A stretch of DNA of 64,000 nt from the NCBI GenBank assembly GCA_905221605.1, contig CAJNDS010002078.1, forward strand, positions 1-64,000, read 5' to 3'. Numbering within the stretch: the first letter of the stretch is position 1; each line of letters begins with the position of its first letter. This DNA comes from Symbiodinium natans. Lineage: Eukaryota > Sar > Dinophyceae > Suessiales > Symbiodiniaceae. Positions 9,459 through 21,637 of this stretch are shown here, one piece after another. Under the pieces are notes generated by a model that worked only from the letters and a program-made list of their open reading frames with translations, made no database searches and was not told the DNA's origin. The translations under genes and the position numbers were made by a program.

Positions 9459-11103
9459 TTGTCTGTGGATGCTGAGGGCTGCTGGCAATGGCATGCGGCA
9501 AAGCGCTACCTGGCAGCTCCCTCACATCTTACTTGACAGCACAAATTGCTGGCGACTCAGCAAGGAAACAAGGCCCCTCTTCCCCCAGAGCAGGCGCACT
9601 TGTGAGCGCGGCGCTGAAAAAGGCTGATCCAAGACAGAGCCACTGCAAGGTCGGGATTCGGCCTGAGCTGTTCCGGCAGGATCTAGGCACAGGTCTGGGT
9701 AGCCGGGCCTTGGGCCCTTGGGTTTCTCAGCCGAGGCCTCACGGCTGTTTAGGGGTCGGGCTCCTGAAGTCTCCTTTACGGCTGAGGGCTTCGCGCCAGC
9801 GTTTCGTCTTGAAAGCTTTGAGGGAGTTCGCGGCTCAAGCGTTTGCATGTGACCTGCGACCCTACAAGTAGGATGTCAAGTCTCAGACTGCAGGTCAGCT
9901 CCCGAAAGTTATGTCCTTTTGGGTCCCAATAAAGAGACCCATGTGATACTTAGGGCACCCAACCTAGTCAAGAGGGTGGTACCTTTGGCCCCCCTTTCAC
10001 TCACAACAAGCATGCTGAGGGCGAGGCCCAGAGTCGGATGCAACCTTTTGCCAGGGTTGCTTTTTGGAGCGACAATCCACTGACGCAACTGACGCAACCA
10101 TCTTGCAACATGTCAGAATGGTCTAGTTCAGGCCACGCTGCAGCAGCAGCCACGCGAGCAGGATGCCGACACATTCCGCGCATGAGACGATCAGCATCTC
10201 CATTGCCGGGCTGGTCCAGTCACCCTCCATCTCAGTGAAAATCCTCTGGTTTATGATGCTGCATGCTGTCGCGAAATTGGGTACAGATGCTTCTACCAGT
10301 AGAACTGTTGACCCAAGGGCTGTTTATGGCTCCAGGGCTGTAAGGGTTAGGGCCGAGAGGGTGGCGAGGGGATCTGTGCAACCAGGCAGCTGCGTAAACG
10401 CCTTGGGACTGCAGAGGAGAGTTGCCATCGAAAGCATGGTCACTACGTCTTGCCGCGTCAGCCTGCTCAATACAAGCCATGAAGCGAAGGTAGTGCCGTA
10501 AAACAGGTAGTTCATCAGAAAGGCCAGGTATGATGCCAGCACCAGTGTCCTGCAATCCCCGAATGCACTACACACTTGGGTCGATGGATCTCTGCTATGA
10601 AGGTCCAGAGAACTTTTGGCGCATTTCCTGCAGTGGCCACCATGGACAATGGTGTGCCAAGTGGATGTCAACGTCTTGGATGAGGCAGAGCATGTCTGCT
10701 GGACCTCTTCAATTTGCGCGTTTGTCTCGCAAGCTCTGAGACTGAAGCTGGGAGATTTCACGTCTCAAGGATTTGTTTGTGCTAGATTTGCTAGGTGCAA
10801 CCTGTGCAATTCCAAAGTGCTGTGCAGCCTGAACCGAGCTGAGCGATCCATTGCTCAGCTTTTTTGATCACAATTCTGCAGCGCAGCTGCCTCAATGTCG
10901 ACGTCATCTTTTCCATGAAGGCGCTGCATCCTGGCCTCAGTGTGACGGGAAACTGAAGTGACCTCACGAGACCGGTTGATCGACCACGTGTCGCATGGCT
11001 CCACGATTCTAAACTCAACGGAAACAGGTGCACATGGCCTACACTGTCTCGTACACGATCTGCACGACCGGAACCGAACCCTTCCATTCTTGACGTGCAT
11101 CAT
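9459..11103. other. intergenic; one weak membrane-type exon candidate
   Basis: No family is recognised. On the minus strand, about 10324-10545, a frame reads as a hydrophobic segment (SYLAFLMNYLFYGTTFASWL) after an AG-G junction, but another minus frame over the same bases is equally open. I therefore do not call a gene. Confidence 0.35.
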
Positions 11104-11955
11104 CGACATACATACATACATACATACACATACATACACATACATACACATACATACACATACATACACATACATACACATACATACACATACATACACA
11201 TACATACACATACATACACATACATACACATACATACACATACATACACGTACATACACATAAATACACATACATACACACACATTACATGATACATACA
11301 ACATACACATACATACACATTTACACACACTACAACATACATACATATACATACACATACACATATACCTACATATATACAATTACATACTATACATATA
11401 CATATACATACCATATATACATATACATACATATACAGATACATACATATTACATATACATTACATATTCATATACATATACATTATACATACATATACA
11501 TACATAATAGATACATGTACATACATATACATAATACATATGACATACATATACATACATATTACATACATATACATTATAGATACATATAGATACATAT
11601 ACATTACATATACATATACATACATATACATACATATACATACATATAGATACATATAGATACATATACATACATATATACATACATATACATACATATA
11701 CATACATATACATAATATACATACATTATACATACAATATACATACATATACATACATATACATACATATACATACATATACATACATATACATACATAT
11801 AGATACATATAGATACATATACATACATATACATACATATACATACATATACATACATATACATACATATACATACATATACATACATATACATACATAT
11901 ACATACATATACATACATATACATACATATACATACATAAACATACATACACACA
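11104..11955. repeat. CATA-type microsatellite complex
   Basis: About 850 bp of ACATACACAT units (to about 11300) grading into ACATACATAT and irregular CATA/TATA units. All open frames here (Tyr/Thr/His/Ile-only or Met/Tyr/Val/Cys-only proteins) are repeat artefacts. Confidence 0.95.
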
Positions 11956-14190
11956 TGCACACATACATCCCTCCCTCACTCCCTGCCTCCATCCACGCAT
12001 GCACGCACGCATTTATACACACGCACACATACGCATCATTTCATGTGGCACCCTACCGGTCGTAGGAACCATCTACAGCACGCTTGGGAGAGTCTTTTTG
12101 GAGAGACCGGGAAAGTCATTCAACGTTGTTGGGCAGGTCTGGGCAAGCAAGACCCTTCCTGCTCCAAGCGCAAGCTACAAGTCTTCCGGCCAAAGCCCCC
12201 AACAGGCCGAACGAACGGCCGCTGACACTTCCTTGTGCCTCTGCTACACGAATGCCCCACGTGTGCCCTCAAGCATTCCAGAAATTGCGCCGCTGCGGGG
12301 GACTAGGCTACCAGGCCAGCAACTCTTTGAGCTCCTGGTGCTTCCCACTGAGCTGTAGCCAGCTGGGCGACTCCTGCACTAGGAGTCCTCGGCCGGCTTC
12401 TTTGCTTCTGTGCTTCTTTGCTTAAGCAGGTTCGGCTGTGCACCCAACGAAACGTGAAGCAACCACATCACCGCGACAACTTGACACGCGCTGCTTTGGC
12501 GACGAGGCGCCCAGCGGGCTCATGATGAAGGCAGGCAGCACGCCCCAAACGCACAAGAGTCGCCACGGCCCCTGAGGTAGTACAGCCAAGCAGCACGCTC
12601 GTGAAGTGGGCACAGTAGACTTGTGACAGTACAGTACATGGGAGATGTTGCACTATTTATGTCACTTCTCCTAGGAAGGCGCCCCACCCTGCTATCTTGG
12701 GATCCTTTCTGCTGTTCTCCCTTCCCCCGGATTTGCAAGTGGAAAGGCCCACAGATAAGATATCACTGCGAGCAAGGGATTCAGCGAAATGCAGGTGAGG
12801 AGCTTGGAGGTTTGGCATGAAGAGCAGCAGCCCAAGAGCTGTCCAAGCCTCTCCAAGCCTCGAAAAGAATCAACGACTTTGCAGGCTACAATTGCAGGAC
12901 CCGCAGGTTTATGCCTTTGAGCTGCCGCCTAGCAACACGTAGGCGAAGCCTGTGGCGTTGCTAAGGGGCCCTCTCTGCTGGGTCGGCGTGGCCTGCCAGA
13001 TTGGGCAAGAAGCAAGGACCCAGTAAAGAGCATAACAGGCAGGCTCGGGCAACAGCGAAAAGTAAAACAGCAATCTGTACCATGAGCACGCTGCAAGCTT
13101 TGCAGGATGGCCGCAATGTGTTGTGGGACATGATCGCCACTGGTAGGGCTGGACATATTGATTGGCCAATGACTTCTAACCTGGCTACAATTCGGTTCAA
13201 TGGGCTGGTGCCCTCCACATTTGAACTTTCTTGAAATAGTGGCACGGAAGATGCAAACAAAAAAGAGTAGCCGGAGTTCCCCTACTTTTCGGGCCTCCGT
13301 CAGCAGCGTGACTGCGGACGGTCCGCCGATGCCGATGGCACAGCCCAAGCTGATCCTCAAAAGGAACTCCCGCTATCAGGGGAATCTGATGTTCCGAAAG
13401 GGCAAGTGCAAACGAAGCTGATGCTGTGAACTGCTTTAGCGAGATACAGAATCAAACATCTTCAGCGGGGCTCACTGTTTCATTCTATATACAACTTTTC
13501 ATGTCGTGGCAGATGACTGCAACGTGCCAAGTTATCATCTTCCGGCCATCGATCACTATGCCTTCGCGCAAAACGCAAGCCAGAAGGGCACACCAATTTC
13601 TGGGTGCCCTCCGCCTTACGTCATGTCTCTGGGCAGGAACCGTGTGTAGGAAGGCTTGTCCTGGACTCCCGGACTGCGGATAAGCGTCTGAATGAAAAAG
13701 AGCTCGCCGATTGTCTGCACGATCCTACAGTTGGTGCAAAATTCAAGTTTCAAGTCCGAATATGCGAAACTGCTTTGAGGCATACCGAATCGGTCATTGA
13801 GCAGGTCATCTTTATGGGCCAGCATCAGTCCAGGTTTGGATGTAACAGTGCACATCGCATGTCCCATGGCAAGGGAGAAAGCTGTACATAAGCTGCACTT
13901 AGAATGCATCCAGGGTACGAGCAAGCCAGTCCGAAAACGCTGACGAGGCAGAGGGAGACCATGCAAATGCGGCGGCGCCCAAACCTGGTGCGAATGTCTG
14001 TGAATATCTGTGGATCACGTGGTCTATTCTCAAAAGGCAAGGGATGGTCTCCCAACATGTCCGCATGCTTGTCTCCATGTTAGCAGGGTGCGCCTGCTAC
14101 TCAAGGGCCCACTCAGCAGGTTCCCCATCTGCATGCCGGCAAAGGAGCTCGACCTGACTCTGTGACTCTGTGCCGACTCCTGGCTGAAAG
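11956..14190. other. intergenic; no gene assigned
   Basis: It begins with CCCTCCCT and CGCACGCA short repeats to about 12030. Beyond that, open frames are short and compete on both strands. A minus-strand frame at 13616-13830 is protein-like in composition but has no recognisable motif. Confidence 0.4.
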
Positions 14191-14196
14191 CTTCGG

Positions 14197-14412
14197 TTAC
14201 ATGATAAAACACACCTGCAATGGCTGGGATCGGGACACGAGGAGGCCCCGGGCCATGCGCTCCATCCGGAGCTCGGGGCCCAGGGCAGCTACGATAGCAG
14301 AGACCAGCCTGGGAGGTTGCGAAGACACTGCTGCGCTGTGCGGCAAAGGGGACGCTTTGAGGACCGGCTTGGTTTCTGGATCTGGCCCATCATACTTCCA
14401 AAGTTCCAGCAA
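14197..14412 (-). CDS. possible exon, unrecognised protein
   Basis: A minus-strand frame reads as a regular, protein-like sequence (LELWKYDGPDPETKPVLK near its 5' end, then LVSAIVAALGPELRMERMARG). The opposite strand is poor. No family is recognised and splice partners are not identified. It is reported because its composition differs from the noise around it and it lies on the strand used by the other genes. Confidence 0.3.
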   Translation of the reverse strand: MLELWKYDGPDPETKPVLKASPLPHSAAVSSQPPRLVSAIVAALGPELRMERMARGLLVSRSQPLQVCFIM

Positions 14413-17400
14413 GGTGGAATAAAGCAGCCAGACTCAACGGTGTACGAGACACATGGACTGCACGTGGCCAAGCGACAGCATCTCAGCGCCGTCTGCCAAC
14501 ATCACTCCAGAACAGAAGAGTGCGACCAGCACATGGTAAAGACCTACCTCGGAATCTATCACATCGCGTTTCCTTCGTCCGAAAACGTTTCTTTCGTGTG
14601 AAAGCGCACAAAATACCGCACAGCTCAGGTCTCAGAGCTGTTGCAAGTGCACCAGGAGAATTGGGCTGGGAATCCCACACCCAAGTCGTCCAGAACCTGT
14701 GGTGTCCGCGACATATGCCACAGCTATGCTCTTGCGCCCTCGTCATGCGGCCGCTTCCCATTCCCCCTTGCTCAGGCCGAGAGGCTACGCTCAGGTCTCG
14801 GCCAGATCTGGTCATGGCTCAACTGGGGGGGGGGGGGGGGGCTCAGAAAATGTCGTGGCTGAAGGATCTGAAGCGATCTTCATAGTGGTCTTACCGCGTC
14901 AGTTCGATTGCAGCTAGCATTGCCCCGATGTGTGCCGATGGCCCTCAACCCTTCTCGAGCTCCGAGTTCCCTGAGCATGCATGAAGGTTCTCGGTTCTGT
15001 TGTCAGCTTCTGTTGCCTCGTGCTCTAGCCAACCTCTACCTCACCACAAGAGCCGCGCATTACATCACAAACAATGCCAAAGCAAGAGCGCACGAGGCAC
15101 AACGCGCGAGTCGGCAGGCCGATTCATGTAGGACGATGTGAAGACGATGTGAAGCAACGATTCCGAGGGCGCCACGACCCTGATCCCACGTGGATCTTGC
15201 ACTTGCCACCGGAACTGATGCGAACAAGCCGCAACCAAAACCTCACTGGTTCATCCCAAGACCGGCCGGACCACAATGGAACTGAAGCCAGCATTGCCAA
15301 GTCTGGCCATGGGATCCCTTCAATGAGGCCAAGGCCATTCTTCATCTCCAGGCAGCTTCTCCGTCCTACGCTGACAGCAGGAGATCATGTCAGAAGAGGT
15401 TGGGCGCGTCTCCTATACGGCCACGGGCACTTGAAGGGGACGCAGAAAAAGGAGTCCTCACAGGCTCTCGCCCTGAAGATGACAGCAGCCACCTCCACTC
15501 CGGATAGCATCAACTCAGAATGTGCCGCCGGCTGTCTGCACAAGCTCTTCAGCAAGAAACAGAACTTTTCCGAAGCACAAGCATGCTTTTGTTTTCGGTG
15601 TGAAAAAAACTTGACAACTTGGAGCCACATCTCATGTCAACAAACAGAAAAGGAATAAGTTGTTACGCGGGCACTGCCACCTAAGAACTGTCGTTGCTCT
15701 CAATTGCTCTCTGAAGCCATCCCAACTCAAGCTGGTCTGCTCAAGGATGAAATGATCTCGAGAACCCTGCGGGGTCAGCTCCCGGAAGCACAACTTGCGA
15801 CCGTAGGGAGAGAGCACGAGGCGCGGCAGGGGAACATGCTCACTGAGGGTCCGGCCTGTCTTCGACGATGCTTGCGACGGCTTCGGGCGCCTCGCCTGAG
15901 GCTCGGAGGATGAATGGGATGAGATGGCTTGGATAGGCAGGGCCCAAAAACCGTGGAAGCCATAATATCATGATCATAATGAGACAACTGCAGCTTGGAT
16001 CCAGAGAGAGAGAGAGAGGTAGCTTCCCGACTCGACCCTCACTCTGCTCAGCTCTTGGGCGCCAGCTGCTTCCTTCCCGGCAGTGAAAGGCTAAGGAGAG
16101 GTTGCGTTTCCTCTGTGCACCTGCGTTCTCTCATTGCAGGCTGTAAAGTTCAAAATTGAGCTGTGGCCTGAGCCATCTTAGCAATCTTAGCCGCTCAAAA
16201 AATGTTCATCACTTTGTCATGAAAAGAGAGATCAATCCACAGAAACGAGGCTTGGCCTGGCTTCACGCGCAGCCAGATGCGCAATGCCTTCTTGAGAGCC
16301 AGCTCCTCTGGCAAATCGCAAAAAAAACTGGAAGAACAATGGAACGTGGCATCTCCCCAGCTTTTCAAGTTCTCTCTGCTGGACATCAATCTACGGGGCG
16401 GTCTAGTCTGCTGAGGTTTCGACCCAGCCCACATCCTGCCTCAGCAAAAATCCCAACAAGGCCGAACCCGGACTTTCGCCAGGATGTATTTTCACCAGGA
16501 TGCGCCAGGAGATGCAAAACTCATCCAAAACTGATGCAAACTTGTGTGATGCCACGGCCATTCTCGGCCATTCTGTCTGGGCCCTCTGCCACTCGGAGGT
16601 GGCAATGAGGGTCTTGCACCTTAGATCCGAATCATTCAGCTTCGCAGTCGTCTATCAGTGCAACAGTTTGCTGTGCTTAAAGGCGGAGAAGCCGTTATCT
16701 GAGGTAGTAAGGCACCGGCTGTAGCATCGTTGACATCAGAAAAGCCTCGTCTCCACTCACAAGTCACTTAAGGCTTTCTCGGACAAGCGACGCTTTGCCG
16801 TGCCTCTGCGGTGTGAGGCAGCCGCCGGACAGACTGCTCCTGAATGCCAAGTTTGCCCTGGCTTCATGGGATGCTGGAAAGCCAAGGCTGAAGGATACAT
16901 GCCTCGTCATTGCGCAACAAACGATCCAAAAGTGATACGAGCAACCATGATCACTGTCCGCTTGCAGGCTTAGTGGCCTCGCGCAATGCCCCGCCCTTAC
17001 ACCCCTCCCCAACCAAAGGCCCTGTCCTGCTCCTGATGTCCGGCTCTCCTGGACAAAGGTGATTCTAATGGACTGTAAGTTGTTGTGTCGAAACTGAGGA
17101 GTTCCAGCGTTTAGGCTAGATGGAGTGGCCCGTGCGGCGAGCGCCGCCGACCTTCTCTCGAAGCCTAAACTCGCGTTCTCGCCCAAACGTGGCCGTGAAA
17201 GCTCGCCGTCCATCACTTCATGGTCCATGCGTTCGCGAGATGTGAAACACTCGTCGCTTTTGGACTTCTGGGCTCGCGAGATGCGAAACAGTCGTCGGCG
17301 AAACTGTCATCACTTTTGGATGTCGGGGTCTTGGAGTGTTCTCTTCGTGCCACCATGGTCTCTCACTGCTTGGGGCCCACGCTGGAATAAGAGGAGAGAA

Positions 17401-17776
17401 CAGGGCCGTTGGTCATGTCGCTATACACCCTGCAAGCCCCCACACGCCCTCCTGACCCGAAAGGACTTTAAACCTAAAATGCCCCGAAGCCAACAAGCTC
17501 TAAACTTGCAAACTGACAAACCCCATGTGCAACCGCCCAAGGTGGACACGCCGCGGAAAACGACACATGAAAACAAAAAACATCAAAGCATGTAAAAAGG
17601 AAGGCAGAACAGAAGAACAGCCCCCGAAGTCAAAGGGCGGGACTTGAGGGTGGCCAAGTTCAGGAGTCTACGATGGCTCTGAGGCGAAAGGGAGGCCTAG
17701 TGCCCAGTGCCTGTGGCTCACAGGCCTAGTGGGGCTTGCCATAAGGTGATTGTGCGCACAAAACGAAGTCCTCTGT

Positions 17777-17824
<48 letters not shown>

Positions 17825-18638
17825 AGGGAGAGAAAGAGAGAGTGTGTGTGTGTGTGCAGGTTGGGCCTGCAAAGTCTTTTGGGGACACTGATGGCTCCTG
17901 CCGCGTCGCTCCGTTTGTTCCAAAAGCCGCTGGCGGATCTGGCCATTGGGGGAACGTTTGGGCTTTAAGGTCCTGAGAGGACCCTTCGAGCTGGAAACTT
18001 CTGTTCCAAAGTACACCACTACCGTGGGCAGCCAAGTCTTGATCAGGAATCTTACACGAGCACTGTGCTCAAACTCCGAAACGCAATTGCAATCCATCTT
18101 GGTGGCCAGGCCCGGTAGGGCAACACAACCGGTTACACCCACAACCTACAAGGTCCTATACGAGCTGCGCAAGGACCCAATTCAGCTGTTCACACTTCTG
18201 GCCTCTGCCCAGTCTTGTGCCTCAACGTCAAGGCTCTCCGCCAGTAGATTCGTCTGCTCCGTCTCCTGCTCCCCGCTGTGTCAAGAGGTGTGGTCAACCG
18301 GCGCAGCAAATTAAAAAAACAAGAAACACTTGCTCTACAGTCACTACAGCCTACAGCGGGTATTCTCACGCTCATGACATTGTCCGACAGGACTGGAGCA
18401 GCGCGGTTCGACCGTTTTTTATCGCTGCGTCTGCTCGTGACTGGGCGCGAGGCATTCCGAAAAGCACGGTGCTGGTCGAGCTCCGAGAATAAGGAAACCG
18501 CCACTATCAGCCACTCTTGAACTTCAGGGCAGCCACCGGTATTGTAGCTACTCCCTGCCTTCCCTGCCTTGCACGGCTACACCGTGGCGAGCACGATGAG
18601 CACGCACATGTCACATGTCACGGTTTGAAAAACTGAGT
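14413..18638. other. largely non-coding stretch with simple repeats
   Basis: It contains an 18-base G run at about 14826-14843, a short GA run near 16004-16018 and a GA/GT microsatellite at 17781-17857. A minus frame at about 16195-16330 (LPEELALKKALRIWLRVK) looks protein-like but stands alone. No gene is called. Confidence 0.4.
17781..17857. repeat. GA/GT microsatellite
   Basis: GA dinucleotides (17781-17820), then interrupted GA and a GT run to about 17857. Confidence 0.95.
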
Positions 18639-18840
18639 TCAATCACGAATTGTCTGAGCGGCCACTTGAGCTAGCTGGCACTCGATCTCAAAGGCTTGGA
18701 CGTGCAGCTCCGTGCCCAGCATGAAGGCTTCAACGGCACGAAGCGCAGGGTCTGGAAGGTCCATGCCTTTGGGCCCAGTCAGACTGTACAGGAACCGCAC
18801 CGCCAAGGCATCCATCGCAAGCACCTCGCAGGGCTTAAAA
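18639..18840 (-). CDS. possible 3' exon, unrecognised protein
   Basis: After a minus-strand AG-G junction near 18833, a frame encodes about 64 residues (AMDALAVRFLYSLTGPKGM; later FEIECQLAQVAAQTIRD) to a stop at 18639. It lies just downstream of the 257-codon frame at 19013-19786 on the same strand and could be its last exon. I could not find a splice pair that keeps frame with certainty. Confidence 0.3.
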
Positions 18841-19012
18841 AGGTCCCTTAGCTACCCGGCACGGAAACACAAGAACCTTACTTCTAGAAGGGAGATCTCA
18901 ACTCCACCTGTGGAAGCGTACACCACTGCCGCACCTCAGGCCGTGTGATGCTTCGCAGCTCTTGGCTGTGACATGAAGATGTGGACAGGCCCCGCACAGG
19001 TCTTAGTAAGGT

Positions 19013-19786
19013 TTAGAAAGTTGAACGATACGACGATACGTACTGTTTAACTGTAGGGTTTCGCATGGCAGCTGAGGCGGCCGCCAAGTCCATCTGGGAT
19101 GCCCAGATGCTCGGCGCCAACAACGCCAATGCATCCCACATGCTTTGCTGAAACGGGGCAGTCGCCGCATAGTCTGCCAACAACCCGGGCAGGTTCTTCA
19201 TTCGTAGGTAAATGCATCTGATCTCCCGGCGCACTGTGCTTATAGCAGAGCGGGCGTTTGTCTTCAGGAGCAGCTTCGTGACCTCAAGGCACTGTAGCTT
19301 CACCGATAGCAGGTGCACCCGTGGTAATTCACGGATCAGGCGTCGAAGAAGGCACGTGTCCAGCGAGGCTGGGCAGGGTGTGCCCTGCTCCACATGAAAA
19401 TGCAGGAAAGCCTCCACCTTGAGCTTGTCCCTGAGCCCTGCGTGCAAGGCGATCTGGAGTTTGTCGATGCTCAGCCTATCCGAGAGCTCATCCTCAAGGA
19501 GCATGTCCATTCGAATCCGACATTTGGCCCCTTGGGCGGACAGAGTCCGCACAGTCCCCAAGTAACTTGGCCAGTCTTCTGTCAACGAGGCCCTGCAAGG
19601 TCGACATATCATTCCATCGAGCAGTGAGTTGCCCCATCTGTCTCGTAGTTGCGACAAGTCTTGGCCATCATCGAGCGCTTGCCTCACTACGTCTAGCTCC
19701 ATGCTGAAGCGCCAGCCATTTCCAGGCGAACGGTCTGCTTGGCAGGTGTCTCGCCGGGTAGCCATGGCTCCGCGACAGAGGCACAC
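19013..19786 (-). CDS. hypothetical protein, long single-exon frame
   Basis: A 257-codon frame with regular, soluble-protein composition on the gene-bearing strand. The most likely start is ATG 19763-19765 (MATRRDTCQ...), because upstream residues are cysteine-rich and noise-like. Near the N-terminus the stretch VVRQALDDGQDLSQLRDRWG is loosely like one ankyrin repeat (helix, Asp-Gly turn, then WGNSLL), but no further repeats are clear. The rest is helical and Leu/Arg-rich. The last residues before the stop (19013) may be read-through into an intron, since a GTACGT donor-like hexamer lies near 19039-19044. I do not recognise the family. Confidence 0.45.
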   Translation of the reverse strand: MCLCRGAMATRRDTCQADRSPGNGWRFSMELDVVRQALDDGQDLSQLRDRWGNSLLDGMICRPCRASLTEDWPSYLGTVRTLSAQGAKCRIRMDMLLEDELSDRLSIDKLQIALHAGLRDKLKVEAFLHFHVEQGTPCPASLDTCLLRRLIRELPRVHLLSVKLQCLEVTKLLLKTNARSAISTVRREIRCIYLRMKNLPGLLADYAATAPFQQSMWDALALLAPSIWASQMDLAAASAAMRNPTVKQYVSSYRSTF

Positions 19787-19789
19787 TCA

Positions 19790-20698
19790 ATCACATTCAA
19801 GCCAAGCACATCCAGACACGTCGATTCTGATCTCTCTTGGACTCTGTTGGACTCTCCGTTGTTCACAGCAGAAGACTAAACTCTGGCTCCAAGGCCACTT
19901 CAAGGCACCGCAGCGAGCTCCTCTTCTGGAGCCTCCCAGGCTGCGCCCGAGCCTTCCAAGTCCGGTCTACTGCTGAAGGAGAAGTTTCGGTTCTTTGCTA
20001 ACCTGATGTCTTTGCCTGAACCTGAGATTCTGAGATGTCATTCTTTTTCTAGAATCTGACAGCACACGATCTCAGCCAGAAGGGGCCCCGGCGGACCACG
20101 CTCTGGGCATGTGCAGCCACTCGGATGTCCTGCAGAGCTCTGTTTAACGCAAAGCTGCTTTTTAGCAGGGTCTAGTTAGTTCTTCAAACTTGTAAATATG
20201 CGTGGTGTTTGGTTTCTGACGTTTTGGGGTATTCATTCCAGAGAAATTACTGCACGAAGCGATGGCACACAGCGAAACTGACCCAGGAATGGCTGCCAAT
20301 CCTGTTGGTGCAAACTGCCTTCCTCACCGACCGCGAAGCAGCTATAGCAACAGACGCTTCCTGTGCCCCAAGTTCAGGCCCAAGTCCTGGCAGGAGGGCA
20401 ATGTACATCTTGGGGCAGTGCAAGCATGTGCTGGTCATCGTAAGCTCAGCACGCGTCCTTCAACACGAAGTTCTATGTCAGATGCTTCCGAAGGGATCGA
20501 GCTGCTGCCTGACGCAATATAATGAAAAATGAGAATAAATAAACCCGTGCATCTCTTGACACACTGAGGCTGGAACCCAAAGGAGGCGTTTGATGAAGCG
20601 GAATGCAGAAGGACAGCTCTTGTGGCCACCTCATTATGGCAGGGTTGCTTGTGGAGCGTCTATGAAGGATGGGTGCTTTGAACACAGTGAAGGTCAGC

Positions 20699-20769
<71 letters not shown>

Positions 20770-21637
20770 CTTCTTGTTCGGAAGCCTGCATTTTGATTTT
20801 CGAGGTCTACTGCTCGACTTTGCGCCAGCTGAGCTCCGCTGGCGGCACTACAAGTTTGTCTACAGCATCCCATCGCCAGAACCTTGAAGTGCATGCAACT
20901 AACGTACGCCAACCAACGCCAGCCATCGTTCCAGTACTTTTCAGAAGCTGCAAAGTCGCGGGATGGAGAGCTACAGCCAGCGGCTACGCAGCTACAAATA
21001 CAACCCTGCCATGGGTGCCAGCATGTGCCAGCTTTGGCTAACAGTAGTGGGACCTGCAGACGGGAGCTGCCTTGCCAGCAGAACATGTCCCGGCTTGGCG
21101 ACCGACTCCCCAGGTGGCGCCGCACCGCGGAGGACGGCGGCGACTTCCTGATGGGGTTTGCTTTGAAAAAGTGTTCTGCAACGCTCTGCGAATGCTCTGC
21201 AAGGAAGGAGCATGCAGCAGTGCAGGTTCCAGCCAACGAAGAAACATGTACAATCTCCCATCGGTTCCGATCCTGGGGACCCTTTGCAAAGGATGCGGGC
21301 TCTCGCCGTGTGGTTCCCCAATGCCTCAAAGCACGTTTAGGACGAGCGGCTTTCTTGTGCCTTCAGCTTCCTATCTAAGTGAGTGAGTGGGGTGTTGACA
21401 AGCGCTGCATTGTCTTTGACTCATCTTGGACAGCAGGCGCCATGTCCTGTCAGTTTTGATGCTGAGTGCAAAACCTCCATATGCTGGAAGGAAGGGACCT
21501 TGGCAAGCACCGCTGTCTGCGATACTTGAAATGGCTTAGTGCTCTTTGGAGTTTACAAACGACAACTCCCGGCAGGCTCCAAGGAGCTAGTTTTCGTGAT
21601 AAGGTACCCAAGCACTGCACGTTCCTTTTCCCAACTT
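19790..21637. other. intergenic; CA microsatellite, no gene assigned
   Basis: A CA repeat interrupted once lies at 20700-20768. Remaining frames are short and compete between strands. Confidence 0.45.
20700..20768. repeat. CA microsatellite
   Basis: An uninterrupted CA run on either side of a single CCCG interruption. Confidence 0.95.

Noticed and set aside
11104-11955. Open frames of more than 100 codons on both strands
   Set aside because: They are translations of the CATA microsatellite, made of only four or five residue types.
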